A stretch of 38,200 nt of DNA, taken from an uncultured Roseobacter sp. (GTDB lineage: Bacteria > Pseudomonadota > Alphaproteobacteria > Rhodobacterales > Rhodobacteraceae). Below, in pieces: positions 16,048 through 25,315 of this stretch (positions are counted from its first letter, which is position 1; each line of letters starts with the position of its first letter). The DNA is taken from positions 1-38,200 of the forward strand of contig CAJXIL010000019.1 in assembly GCA_913054455.1 (NCBI GenBank), read 5' to 3'. The notes beneath the pieces are model-generated. The model ran no database searches and was not told the DNA's origin. It saw only the letters and a list, made by a program, of their open reading frames with translations. The position numbers were made by a program, and so were the translations under genes.

Positions 16048-16656
16048 CTATTGTTTTTGTCGCGCGTCAGATTGGCATTGCCTGGCCCGCCATTCTGCCC
16101 AGGCCTCTGGCGTGTCCAGATCCGTCACCGCGCGCTTGCAGGGAAGAGAAACGAGCTCGACTTTCTCGCTGCGCAACAAGCCGCGGGCGCCCTGATCGCC
16201 GGTGATCTGGCTGAGGGCTGGAAAACAGCGCCGGGGAAACAGCACTGGGTGTCCAGGGGTGCCGTCGCTGGCCGTGGCGCGCAGAACCGGGCTGGCAGAG
16301 CTATGAAAATGGCTTGCCAGGTGCAGTAAATCCGTTGTGTGCAGCTCTGGCATATCACAAGGCAAGATCATCACAGCCTCTATGTTATCCCCAAGGGCGC
16401 GAACCCCGGCGCGGATAGAGGCCGCCATACCCTCCGAGGCATCGGGGACTGGGACCACATGAGCCGTGGCGGTGGCAGAAACCCTTGGGTGGTCGAGCGT
16501 GGGAACCATCACATAGCAGGGCAGCCCGGTCTGTGCAGCCCGGCTGCAGATCAAGCTGAGAAGCGGGACGCCACCGACCAGTTCCATCAGCTTATCGCGC
16601 CCCCGCATGCGCGAGGAGGCTCCGGCGGCGAGGAGGAGAATTGCGATATTTTTCAT
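16048..16656 (-). CDS. MobA/MocA-like nucleotidyltransferase
   Basis: A 202-residue NTP transferase of the molybdenum-cofactor type. The N-terminal LLLAAGASSRMRGRDKL is the nucleotide-binding signature (LAAGxSxRM, then the K that follows). ILPCDMPEL supplies the metal-binding Asp, and DGTPGHPVLFPRR and ITGDQGARGLL are typical of MocA/CTP:molybdopterin cytidylyltransferases. The product is likely Mo-cofactor cytidylation or guanylation, but no molybdoenzyme gene is in the window to settle which. It converges with the RTX gene (81 bp between stops). ATG 16656 has only a weak ribosome-binding site. Confidence 0.85.
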   Translation of the reverse strand: MKNIAILLLAAGASSRMRGRDKLMELVGGVPLLSLICSRAAQTGLPCYVMVPTLDHPRVSATATAHVVPVPDASEGMAASIRAGVRALGDNIEAVMILPCDMPELHTTDLLHLASHFHSSASPVLRATASDGTPGHPVLFPRRCFPALSQITGDQGARGLLRSEKVELVSLPCKRAVTDLDTPEAWAEWRARQCQSDARQKQ

Positions 16657-16680
16657 AAAGGGTGCCCGCGTCGATAATTG

Positions 16681-16730
16681 GGGAGGGGAGATGCCTCCGG
16701 CGGGAATATTTTGGGAAAGATGAACGGGGA
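16681..16730. repeat. Dispersed Rhodobacteraceae-type intergenic motif
   Basis: The stretch with tgcctccggcgggaatattt and gggaaagatgaa resembles a short intergenic sequence (ending in CGGGATATTT and AAGATGAA) that I remember as very frequent after genes in Rhodobacteraceae. It lies between the nucleotidyltransferase start and the dehydrogenase stop. Copy number cannot be tested here. Confidence 0.4.
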
Positions 16731-16828
16731 AGGCCAGCGAAAAGCGGAGGCGATGGCCAAAGACGGAGCGCTCGAAGACTGGTCAACGCCCCCACATAAG
16801 TGGGTGCGTTGGGAATCCACGGCAAGGA

Positions 16829-19246
16829 TTAGCCGCGCATGCGGCTGCCTTCGGCATCAAATAGCGGCTCTGTGATCAGACGTGCCTTGTGCATCTCGCC
16901 TAGGATTTCAATCTCAACCTCCAAGCCGGGGTGAGCGTTGGGGGTTGGGACAAAGCCAAGCGCTATGGATTTCTGCGCATGATGGGAGTAGCCGCCGGAA
17001 GTGCAAAAGCCGACCACCTCGCCCTTGATGGAAATGGGTTCATAGGCAACCACATCAGCGTCGTCTGCCTCGACCTCAAAGGCGCAGAGCCTGCGAGCTG
17101 CGCCCGAGCTGCGTTCGCCTTCCGCTGCAGATCTTCCAATAAAGTCAGTCTCTTTCTTGAAGGATATAAAGCGGTCCAGGCCGGTTTCTGCCGCTGTGTA
17201 ATCCGGCGAAAATTCATTCATCCAAGAGCCAAAGAACTTATCCAGACGCAGTGACATCATCGCGCGCATGCCAAATGGCTTGATGCCATGGGGCTGCCCC
17301 GCCTGCCAAAGCACGTTCCAAAGGGCACGTTGGCTGGGCAGGTCACAGTAAATCTCATAGCCGAGATCCCCGGTGTAGCTCACTCGTTGTACCAGACACT
17401 CCACCATACCAACGGTCAGGGGGCGTACATCCATAAAGCGCATGTCTGAGACACTCTGGAGGGTGCAGGCCTGTAGCACCTCCGTGGCTTTGGGACCGGC
17501 AATCTGGAAGCCATTCAGCCTGTCTGAGATATTCTCGATGGCCACACCCGGATTTTGGTGCTGGAGGAACCAGCGCATATGATAGGCCTGCGCTCCGTAG
17601 GATGCGGTGAGACGGAAGTCGTCTTCGGAGAGGCAGGAGACGGTGAAATCGCCGATTAGGCGGCCCTTGGGCGAGAGCATCGGAGTGAGGCTGATCCGCC
17701 CAGGCTGCGGGATCCGGCCCGCCATGATACGGTCCAGCCAGGCGCGGGCGCCTGCACCTGAGATCCGGTACTTACCAAAGTTATGCACCTCATTGATGCC
17801 AACGCTGTTTCGGACAGCTTTGACCTCGCGGGCGGTGGCCTCAAATGCGTTGGAGCGGCGGAAGGAAGGGGTTTCAAAGCGTGGCTCATCCGCTTCGGCA
17901 AAGTAGTTTGGCACCTCCAACCCATATTGCTGGCCCCAAACGGCGCCCATGCTGTCAAAGACATCATACATCGGCGTGGTGCGGAAGGGGCGCGCAGCAG
18001 GAAGCTCTTCGTTTGGGTAGGAGACCGAGAACCGGGTTTGATAGTTTTCAATGACCTTGGGCAGGGTATAGCCGGGGGTTATCCAATCGCCGTAGCGGGC
18101 GCAGTCCAGTGCCATGGTATCGCGCTCTGGCTCGCCCTCAACCATCCATTGCGCCAGCATCAAGCCAACGCCGCCGCCCTGGCTGAAGCCGGCCATAACG
18201 CCGCAGGCGGACCAGTAGTTGCGCATCCCCGGAACGGGCCCTACCAGCGGGTTGCCATCGGGGGCAAAGGTGAAGGGGCCATGGATCACCGATTTTACCC
18301 CGGCGGCCTCTAGGGCTGGGAAGCGTTTATAAGCAAAATCAATGGAGTCTTCGATCTTGTCAAAGTCGTCGCCTAAGAGCTCATGGCCAAAATCCCAGGG
18401 TGTGCCTTTGACCGCCCAGGGTTTGCAGGGCTGCTCATAAAAGCCGATGCAGAGCCCACGTCCCTCTTGACGCAGGTAGCTCTCGCCTGCCGGGTCCATC
18501 ACATGGGGGTGCTCGCCGCCTGCGTCGATGATCTCGGCAATCAGCGGTACCTCGTCGGTGACGATATACTGGTGCTCCATTGGGTGGAGGGGGAAATAGA
18601 TCCCCGCCATAGCCCCCACTTCGCGGGCCCAAAGACCGCCGGCATTGACGATATGTTCGGCGTGAATTGTGCCTTTGTCTGTCACAACATCCCAACTGCC
18701 ATCGGGGCGCTGGTTGGTCTCAAGGACCTTGGTGTGAGTTTCGATCGTGGCGCCGCCCATTCGGGCTGCCTTTGCGTAGGCATGGGTGGTGCCGGAGGGG
18801 TCTAGATGACCGTCGAGTGGATCATAAAGCCCACCGATTATGCCCTCAATATTGGTCACTGGCGCGATCTTCTTGATCTCTTCAGGGGAAACGATTTCGG
18901 TTTCCAGCCCCATGAAACGGTGCTTGGCCCGCTCCGCCTTGAGCATGTCAAAGCGTTCCTTGTTGTCGGCCAGAGTGACGCCGCCGACGTGATGCAGCCC
19001 GCAGGACATGCCGGTGATCTCCTCCAGTTCGCGGTACAGCTTGATGGTATAGCCCTGCAGCGCCGCCATATTGGTATCGCCGTTAAGGGTATGAAACCCG
19101 CCGGCGGCATGCCAGGTGGAGCCGGAGGTGAGCTCGGAGCGCTCAAACAACATCACATCAGACCAGCCCAGCTTGGTCAGGTGGTAAAGGACCGAACAGC
19201 CGACGACACCGCCGCCGATCACGGCCACACGGGTGGTGGTCTTCAT
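16829..19246 (-). CDS. FAD-dependent dimethylglycine/sarcosine dehydrogenase-like GcvT-family protein
   Basis: 805 residues with two parts. The N-terminal DAO-type flavoprotein (about 1-375) starts with VAVIGGGVVGCSVLYHL. It carries GSTWHAAGG, where dimethylglycine dehydrogenases attach FAD to the histidine (His46 here). A linker domain and a C-terminal aminomethyltransferase (GcvT) fold (about 430-800) follow, which in relatives hands the released one-carbon unit to tetrahydrofolate. The expected reaction is oxidative demethylation of an N-methylated amine such as dimethylglycine or sarcosine. Roseobacters carry many paralogues, so the substrate cannot be named. GGGAGA lies 6 bp before ATG 19246. 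The 141-bp gap upstream probably holds its promoter, so it seems transcribed alone. Confidence 0.88.
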   Translation of the reverse strand: MKTTTRVAVIGGGVVGCSVLYHLTKLGWSDVMLFERSELTSGSTWHAAGGFHTLNGDTNMAALQGYTIKLYRELEEITGMSCGLHHVGGVTLADNKERFDMLKAERAKHRFMGLETEIVSPEEIKKIAPVTNIEGIIGGLYDPLDGHLDPSGTTHAYAKAARMGGATIETHTKVLETNQRPDGSWDVVTDKGTIHAEHIVNAGGLWAREVGAMAGIYFPLHPMEHQYIVTDEVPLIAEIIDAGGEHPHVMDPAGESYLRQEGRGLCIGFYEQPCKPWAVKGTPWDFGHELLGDDFDKIEDSIDFAYKRFPALEAAGVKSVIHGPFTFAPDGNPLVGPVPGMRNYWSACGVMAGFSQGGGVGLMLAQWMVEGEPERDTMALDCARYGDWITPGYTLPKVIENYQTRFSVSYPNEELPAARPFRTTPMYDVFDSMGAVWGQQYGLEVPNYFAEADEPRFETPSFRRSNAFEATAREVKAVRNSVGINEVHNFGKYRISGAGARAWLDRIMAGRIPQPGRISLTPMLSPKGRLIGDFTVSCLSEDDFRLTASYGAQAYHMRWFLQHQNPGVAIENISDRLNGFQIAGPKATEVLQACTLQSVSDMRFMDVRPLTVGMVECLVQRVSYTGDLGYEIYCDLPSQRALWNVLWQAGQPHGIKPFGMRAMMSLRLDKFFGSWMNEFSPDYTAAETGLDRFISFKKETDFIGRSAAEGERSSGAARRLCAFEVEADDADVVAYEPISIKGEVVGFCTSGGYSHHAQKSIALGFVPTPNAHPGLEVEIEILGEMHKARLITEPLFDAEGSRMRG

Positions 19247-19387
19247 GAGGCTTCTCCCTGAATGCGTTTTCTTTATTCTGGACAGAAGTGAACAGTAGTC
19301 CAGTGAAAAAGCGACATACCCCGTCGCTCTCAGGCATTTGGCGGCGGCAATACTCGGTTTGTCGGGGAGGTTTTGCTCTGAAGGCGG

Positions 19388-21010
19388 CTAGTCCGTGCTG
19401 CGAAGCGGGCTGATCTGGACCAGGAGGATCGTCACCAATGGAACTGCCAGTTTCAACACGGCTACGGCGATCAGGAGCGCCCCAAGGTTGCTATAATCGG
19501 CTGGGGTGACGACCTGACCACTGGACTCCGTGACCTCGCGAGTGACGACAAAGACCTGGTTGAGGTATTTGGTTCCCAGGCTGGAGGCTGAGAGCGCTAG
19601 ATTGGTGAAGGAGGCCATGACCGCAAAGAAGGTCGCTTTGAGGTTACTTGGGGCGTTGCGGGCAATCCAGGCCAGCATCGGGATCATCGCGACCTGACCA
19701 AGGGGGGATTCCACTGCCGTATCCACCAATGCAATAAATTGTGCATCCACCAAGCCGCCTGTCATCTGTGCGGTCCAGTTGTGCAGCCCGTAGTACAGCC
19801 CGATATTGGGCAGGCTCAGCAGGGCTTCGGTCAGGGCCAGGAAGGTTATGATCCAGGCGATGGTATTATTGGCAATTAAAGGGCGCAGCAGCACCATACC
19901 AAAGAGCGTTAGCAGCGAAGAGATCAGTGACAGCACCGACAGGAACTGTTGGTCAAAGCCAAGTGCGTCGATCTCGAACCAGGTGGCGGCGGCACCATTC
20001 AGGGGTGTGGCACGATAGGCGAAGATGATAATGGCTGTTCCGATCAAAGCCCGCGCCTGCTGCTGGGTCAGGGATTTTATCAGTTGGCGCATCAGTAGCA
20101 AAACGATGATCATTGAGCCGGCAAAGACCAACTCTTGTGCCTGTGCAACCTCGCTGAGGCCAACGCTGAGGGAGAGCGCGACAAAGGCGCCGCCACCGAT
20201 GAAATACCACCAGTTCACCGTCACTGGATCCCTGGGCTGGGTCAGGCGGCTTTGGATCTCCGCTACGTTGAGCCCCATACGGCGCAGTCTGGCGCCCAGC
20301 TGCATACGTTGAAATAGCGCTACGGCAATGCCGACCAGTGACAGCAGCGGCACCATCAGAGCCAGCAGATAGACATGGGCATAAAGCGCGCCTTTTTCCG
20401 CCTGTGCCAAAGCCTCCGCGCCGTCAAACAGCCAGACATTCAGTGCGGCCGCCGCGCTGAAACCGCCGATTAGGGTAATGCGCCCAAGGGTCTGCATTGT
20501 GGTATGCATCACGCGATTTTCGGCCTCGGTGAATGTGCTGCCGTCCGCCTTGCAATGGGGAATAGCCTCGACCGACATGGCGTCAGCCACCACATCCTGC
20601 AACACAAAGCCACAAGGGGCCAACAGAGCTGCGGTGACATACCAGCTGTTGGCGGGCATGATCTGCGCCATCGCCTCGGGCAGGATCAACAGGCCAGCCA
20701 CGATTCCATAGCTCGAGGCCATCAGCGCAGCGCCCAAGAGGATCAGCAGGTATTTCCAGCGCCAGATCAGATCGACCAGATGCCCTAGTGGCATTTTCAG
20801 CGCCCAGGGAAGGCCGACCCAAAAAGCGAGCCCGGCCAGAAAGGCGGCTTCAAGATCCAGGTATTCTTTTACAAAAAAGGTGGCCGCGACCGAGGTAATG
20901 CCCTGAACACCATAGGCAAAATAGATCAGCAGGGGCGGCAAAAAACTCCAGCGCAGCTGCCGCAGCAGATCCAGAACAATCTGATCGAACCATGCGGCAG
21001 CGCGGCTCAT
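19388..21010 (-). CDS. BT1/MFS-like membrane transporter
   Basis: A 540-residue polytopic membrane protein with about twelve hydrophobic segments. LPPLLIYFAYGVQGI, then LPWALKMPLGHLVDLIWRWK, and VLQDVVADAMSVEAIP resemble the folate-biopterin (BT1) branch of the major facilitator fold, where the segment after helix 2 and a D-x-x-x-D in helix 4 are conserved. Substrate is unknown; folate-like compounds are only a family guess. Its ATG at 21010 overlaps the stop of the CorC-type gene by 4 bp, so the two are translationally coupled. Downstream, 141 bp separate it from the dehydrogenase gene. Confidence 0.65.
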   Translation of the reverse strand: MSRAAAWFDQIVLDLLRQLRWSFLPPLLIYFAYGVQGITSVAATFFVKEYLDLEAAFLAGLAFWVGLPWALKMPLGHLVDLIWRWKYLLILLGAALMASSYGIVAGLLILPEAMAQIMPANSWYVTAALLAPCGFVLQDVVADAMSVEAIPHCKADGSTFTEAENRVMHTTMQTLGRITLIGGFSAAAALNVWLFDGAEALAQAEKGALYAHVYLLALMVPLLSLVGIAVALFQRMQLGARLRRMGLNVAEIQSRLTQPRDPVTVNWWYFIGGGAFVALSLSVGLSEVAQAQELVFAGSMIIVLLLMRQLIKSLTQQQARALIGTAIIIFAYRATPLNGAAATWFEIDALGFDQQFLSVLSLISSLLTLFGMVLLRPLIANNTIAWIITFLALTEALLSLPNIGLYYGLHNWTAQMTGGLVDAQFIALVDTAVESPLGQVAMIPMLAWIARNAPSNLKATFFAVMASFTNLALSASSLGTKYLNQVFVVTREVTESSGQVVTPADYSNLGALLIAVAVLKLAVPLVTILLVQISPLRSTD

Positions 21011-22317
21011 GACAGGGGGCGCACCTTGAAGGCGGTGATGCGGTTGCCTTCGCGCGCTGTGACTTCAAAGCGGAACCCATGAAAGGAGAAGACCTGGCCG
21101 GTGGTGGGGATCATCTGTGCCTCATGGATGACTAGCCCGGCGATGGTGTTGGCCTCTTCATCAGGGAGGTTCCAATCGGTGGCCCGATTGAGGTCACGGA
21201 TGGTTGTGGCCCCCTCGACGGTGTAATTTCCGTCGGCATCCTTTTTCACCAAAGACTGTTCAGCGGGATCAAACTCGTCGGTGATTTCACCAACGATTTC
21301 CTCCAGGATATCCTCTAGTGTGATCAATCCCTGCAGGGCACCATATTCATCCACTACCAGGGCAAAATGGCTGCGTATGCGCAGGAATTGCCGCATCTGA
21401 TCATCCAGAGTGGTGGTCTCGGGAACAAAATAGGGCGGCTTGGCGACCGTCGTGATTTCGAATTTGCGCAGAGCACTGGCATCGCCTTCTGGGCCGCCGA
21501 TCTGTGCATACATCTCACGCAAGAGATCCTTGGCATGCACGATGCCGATGATGTTTTCTGGCTCATCCTTAAACACGGGCAGGCGGGTATGAGGTGAGGT
21601 TAAACACTGTTCCAGAATATCTGCGGGTTCTGCATCTGCATCGATCATTTCGATATGAGAGCGGTGCAGCATGATCTCTTCGACAAAGCGATCAGACAGA
21701 TCCAATGCGCCCAAGATCCGGTCGCGATCTTCCTTTTCCACAACGCCTTCGGAATGGCCCAGATGCAGGGCCCCTGCGATTTCTTCGCGCATGGCCATGA
21801 TGTGGCTATCAGGGTCGATTTTGACCCCAAAAAGCCGCAAAATCCCCCGCACCAAAAAGCGGACGGCGGCCACAATAGGGGCCAGAACGGTCACAAGTAT
21901 GCCAATGATCGGCGCCACCGCAGAGGCGGCCTTTTCGGCATTGGAGATGGCATAGGTTTTTGGCAAAACCTCGGCAAAGATCAAAACCAGCAGGGTCATA
22001 ACCAGGGTGGCAAAGGCAACGCCGCTTTCACCAAAAGTCCGGGTCAACAGGGCCGTGGCAAGCGAGGTTGCCAAGATATTTACCAGGTTGTTGCCCAGCA
22101 AGACGGATCCGATTAGCCGCTCACTGTCCTCAGTGACATCCAGCGCACGCTGCGCCCCGTTGGACCCCTTGTCGGCCTGGGTGCGCAGCTTCCCGCGTGA
22201 GGCGGCCGTCAGGGCGGTTTCCGAGCCAGAGAAAAAGGCAGAAAGGACCAATAGCAGCAAAATTGCCCCTGCTGAGATCCAGAAGGCGCTGTCCAAAACG
22301 GTGTGAGCGGTGTCCAT
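21007..22317 (-). CDS. CorC/HlyC family CNNM-CBS membrane protein
   Basis: 436 residues. An N-terminal CNNM (DUF21) transmembrane domain (about 1-190) has AFFSGSETALTAASRGKL and LGNNLVNILATSLAT. A CBS pair (about 205-330) has TRLPVFKDEPENIIGIVHAKDLL and FALVVDEYGALQGLITLEDI, each listed here as one continuous region only in part. A CorC_HlyC transporter-associated domain (about 345-432) ends the protein with the VTAREGNRI segment. Relatives act in magnesium and cobalt efflux or homeostasis. It is followed by the BT1-like gene with a 4-bp overlap. xerD ends 123 bp upstream, which leaves room for a separate promoter. Confidence 0.9.
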   Translation of the reverse strand: MDTAHTVLDSAFWISAGAILLLLVLSAFFSGSETALTAASRGKLRTQADKGSNGAQRALDVTEDSERLIGSVLLGNNLVNILATSLATALLTRTFGESGVAFATLVMTLLVLIFAEVLPKTYAISNAEKAASAVAPIIGILVTVLAPIVAAVRFLVRGILRLFGVKIDPDSHIMAMREEIAGALHLGHSEGVVEKEDRDRILGALDLSDRFVEEIMLHRSHIEMIDADAEPADILEQCLTSPHTRLPVFKDEPENIIGIVHAKDLLREMYAQIGGPEGDASALRKFEITTVAKPPYFVPETTTLDDQMRQFLRIRSHFALVVDEYGALQGLITLEDILEEIVGEITDEFDPAEQSLVKKDADGNYTVEGATTIRDLNRATDWNLPDEEANTIAGLVIHEAQMIPTTGQVFSFHGFRFEVTAREGNRITAFKVRPLS

Positions 22318-22440
22318 GATGGGTCCAAGTTCAGTTTGTGTTGCTATTAGGTTATGGGGTGCGATGGCGCACCAGACAAGAGCGGTTCCACGGGAGATTT
22401 GCGAAATTGGAGTGTGATTTCGGACTGTGCAAGACTAGCG

Positions 22441-23427
22441 TTACGCCTCCCTGTCTGGGTCATCCTCTTCTATGCGCTGACGGGCCTCCCCTGGGCGTGA
22501 CAGCGGGTGATGCTGCAAAACCAACTCCCTAAGGCGGGCGTCCAACACGTGGGTGTAAATCTCGGTGGTGGCAATATCCGCATGGCCCAAAAGCGCCTGA
22601 ATGGCGCGCAGATCAGCGCCATTGGCCAGCAGATGGGTGGCAAAGGCATGGCGTAGGGTATGGGGCGTTACCTTTTGCGGGTCGACCCCGCCGGTGACGG
22701 CAAGGTCCTTGATCAGAAGATAAAACCAATGGCGGGTCAGATGGCCTTCTTTACCGCGCGATGGGAACAGGAATTTTGACCCCAGCTTGCCTTTGGCCTG
22801 GCTGTCCTCGTCGGCCTCATCGCGCAGCGTGAGCCAGGCCCGCAGTGCCTCTCGGGCCGGCGGGGAGAGCGGTACCATGCGCTCTTTTCCACCCTTGCCC
22901 TGCACCAAGAGCATATTGGGATCGCCGCGCGCAGCGGCCACAGGGAGTGACATCAACTCGCTGACGCGCATGCCAGTGGCGTAGAGCAGCTCCATCAGGC
23001 AGGTATTGCGCAGCCGATCCGCCGGTTTGCGACCGGTCTGCCGGGCTGCGTCAAGCAGGCGGTCGACTTCGATGACCTCGAGCGTTTTGGGCAGGGTCTT
23101 GGCCCGCCCTGGTCCTTTGATCTGAATGGCGGGATTGTCGGCGCGCCAACCTTCCTCAAAGGCAAAATGAAAGAGTTGGCGCAGGGCTGAGAGCCGTCTT
23201 GCGCGAGTCGCACGGGACAGCCCCTCAGCGTCGCAGCTGATAAGATAAGCTTCGATATCCTCTCGCGCGGCCTCAGCAAACCGGTTGTTGCGATGGGCCA
23301 ACCAACTGGCGGCATCCTTCAGGTCTCGCCCATAGGCCAGCAGCGTATTGCGCGCAGCGCCGGCCTCGGCGGCCTGGGCATCCAGAAAGGTTGAGATCCA
23401 TTGCAGATCCTCCTGTGGAGCTGCCAT
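22441..23427 (-). CDS. xerD: Tyrosine recombinase XerD
   Basis: 328 residues; with XerC it resolves chromosome dimers at dif during division. An N-terminal SAM-like core-binding domain (about 5-90) precedes the catalytic domain. The active-site residues are all present: Arg154 (TGMRVSEL), Lys178 (GKGGKER), His256 and Arg259 (PHTLRHAFATHL), His282 (LLGHADI) and Tyr291 (EIYTHV). It begins immediately after the stop of the secreted hypothetical protein (TGA at 23428-23430, ATG at 23427), so the two are coupled. There is no integrative element around it, which supports a housekeeping role rather than a phage integrase. Confidence 0.92.
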   Translation of the reverse strand: MAAPQEDLQWISTFLDAQAAEAGAARNTLLAYGRDLKDAASWLAHRNNRFAEAAREDIEAYLISCDAEGLSRATRARRLSALRQLFHFAFEEGWRADNPAIQIKGPGRAKTLPKTLEVIEVDRLLDAARQTGRKPADRLRNTCLMELLYATGMRVSELMSLPVAAARGDPNMLLVQGKGGKERMVPLSPPAREALRAWLTLRDEADEDSQAKGKLGSKFLFPSRGKEGHLTRHWFYLLIKDLAVTGGVDPQKVTPHTLRHAFATHLLANGADLRAIQALLGHADIATTEIYTHVLDARLRELVLQHHPLSRPGEARQRIEEDDPDREA

Positions 23428-25095
23428 TCAGCCGCGCTCCAGCAGCATCAGCTGCAGGGTAGCCCGTCTTGCAGTGTCTTCCAGCCCAACAGCGCGCAGT
23501 GCTGCAAGGGATTTGCTCAGATCGCCAAGGTTGCCCTGTGCCCCCCGCGCAAAGAGATCCATCGTGCGTAAGATGGCCTCTCCCAATTGACCATTATCCA
23601 ACAGACGGCGGATTTTTTCAGGCACCTCTGCGCCGTCCTCAAACCCTTGGGTAATAGACTGCATCAGCGGTGAGTAGCCCGAACGTGCGGCCCGGCCAAC
23701 ACTGCCGTTTTGCGCCTCGGTTGGGGCTGTGTCCCCGAGCGGTGCGTGATCTACGCTTTCAGCTGCCTGGGTCGTCGTTGCGCTGACGTTGGATCCTGGC
23801 TGCCCCGGTGTGCCCTGCGCAAGGGCCGCCAGGAAAGTGTTTTCTGGGCTTTCGCTGGGGGCACTGTGGGAAGCTATTTCATAGGTGGGCGCCAAGAGGC
23901 GAATACGCCAGGAGAGTTCGGCTGCCGCGCCTGTGAGGTTAAACCGCGCAAGCTGTGTGGAAAAGAGATCCGCAAACCCCACCTCAAGACCGGCCTGCTG
24001 CATTGCGTTCCAGACCGCAGGCAGTGCATTAGCCACCTCATCGCTGCTGCCGCTATTCAAGGCCGCCTCAAAGCGTTGCAGCGCATCAACGCGATCCCAT
24101 ATCCCACCAGAAGCGGCGGGGCTGCGATCCGTATAGAGCCCCAGAAGCTGATTGGGGTTCAAGGCGCCCGCGCGGGTTAGCCGCTCAGCTGCTTCGAGCT
24201 GCGCTTTCCAACCGGCCACATCGCGCAGATCTGCTGCGGCAAAGGCCCGTGGCAGAGGCGTGGTGGGCAGGCGCTCGCCAATGGTCTCATAAAGACGGAA
24301 GGTCAAAGGATCCGGCTTGTCCGGCAGCGGCAGGGGGGGAGCCAGTTCAAATATGTCGGGGTTCAGGAACCGATCCAGAAGGTCCAGTTGTGCCTTTGGT
24401 AACATCTCAAGCGCATGGGCTGATTCGAGCATCAAAGCTGCGGTGGGCCAATCCCCCCGGCGCGCAGCGCAGAAGATACGGGCGCGATAGTCAGGGGCGA
24501 GGAAGGGCGCGGCAATGAGAGCCGCGCAGGCTCGGTCTTCGTCGCCGCTGATCAGTGTGGTGAAAAACCAACGCCGAAACCGCTCTGGAGTACTAGACGG
24601 ACCTGCCTGTTCCACCAGGGCCTGCGCCGGATCAGAGGCGCCCAGGGTGATCAGCCGATCCAGGCGCGCCAGCAATATGGCGTCGCCCTCTTCCTCTAGA
24701 GGGCGGCTTTCAGACAACAGCAGGGTAAAGAGCAGCGACTGCATGGCCGGGTTGCCCTGCACCGAAACACTACGGATGAGCGCTGCAATATCGTCTGGGG
24801 TGCTGCCGCGCCACAGATCAATCGGCAAACCTGTTGCTGAGGGCGCAACCAAGCCGATGGGGGGCAATAGCGCCTGCAGAGGCGTCACGGTGATCTGTGG
24901 GCGGGCGGCACTGCCCGTGACCGGAGGCTCCAGCAAGACAGTGCTGGGTAAGGCGGGCGAGCTGTCCGGTTGGCCAAGCCAGTCAATCACCGTTAGTGGC
25001 GCCTGGGCCAGACCAGGGCCTGCACATAAGGCGCTGATCAAAAAGGCGAAAACCCTTGCCGTCACGCGGTTCTTTTTTTTGGGGCTAGTTCGCAT
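23428..25095 (-). CDS. Exported hypothetical protein upstream of xerD
   Basis: 555 residues, not recognised. A signal peptide is clear: basic RTSPKKKNRVTAR, then the hydrophobic VFAFLISALCAGPGLAQA with likely cleavage after AQA. The remainder is rich in Ala and Leu and mainly helical. It contains repeat-like segments such as LDRLITLGASDPAQALVEQA and MLPKAQLDLLDRFL that suggest a helical-repeat (TPR-like) solenoid. A periplasmic location is likely. Its ATG lies inside the end of the 49-codon gene at 25085-25234, and its stop abuts the xerD start, so three genes may be cotranslated. No enzyme motif is visible. Confidence 0.75.
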   Translation of the reverse strand: MRTSPKKKNRVTARVFAFLISALCAGPGLAQAPLTVIDWLGQPDSSPALPSTVLLEPPVTGSAARPQITVTPLQALLPPIGLVAPSATGLPIDLWRGSTPDDIAALIRSVSVQGNPAMQSLLFTLLLSESRPLEEEGDAILLARLDRLITLGASDPAQALVEQAGPSSTPERFRRWFFTTLISGDEDRACAALIAAPFLAPDYRARIFCAARRGDWPTAALMLESAHALEMLPKAQLDLLDRFLNPDIFELAPPLPLPDKPDPLTFRLYETIGERLPTTPLPRAFAAADLRDVAGWKAQLEAAERLTRAGALNPNQLLGLYTDRSPAASGGIWDRVDALQRFEAALNSGSSDEVANALPAVWNAMQQAGLEVGFADLFSTQLARFNLTGAAAELSWRIRLLAPTYEIASHSAPSESPENTFLAALAQGTPGQPGSNVSATTTQAAESVDHAPLGDTAPTEAQNGSVGRAARSGYSPLMQSITQGFEDGAEVPEKIRRLLDNGQLGEAILRTMDLFARGAQGNLGDLSKSLAALRAVGLEDTARRATLQLMLLERG

Positions 25096-25234
25096 CTAGC
25101 ACTACCGGTTTTCGTATCTCTTGTACGGGAACGCTAAAATCCGCCCCGAACCAGGGGCCGATGTAGGCATAGGCCACCAGCCCCAGTACTGCTAAAACCC
25201 CAAAAATGACTAGATATTTGATCAATCGCACCAT
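25085..25234 (-). CDS. Small single-pass membrane protein (49 residues)
   Basis: A short gene that reads MVRLIKYLVIFGVLAVLGLV, then AYAYIGPWFGADFSVPV and a polar end VQEIRKPVVLDAN. One membrane helix (residues ~6-25) follows basic N-terminal residues. The stop at 25085-25087 overlaps the start of the next gene by 11 bp, which suggests coupling. Upstream, 81 bp separate it from the divergent aroK start, so promoters for both directions must lie there. The hydropathy pattern and the tight overlap support a real gene. Function unknown. Confidence 0.65.
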   Translation of the reverse strand: MVRLIKYLVIFGVLAVLGLVAYAYIGPWFGADFSVPVQEIRKPVVLDAN

Positions 25235-25315
25235 TGCGCACCCGCTGCCTGCTTCTTTGTATTTTGCTCAAGTTATATATGGCCTTTTTTGCAATATCAC
25301 GTCATTCACTGAAGA

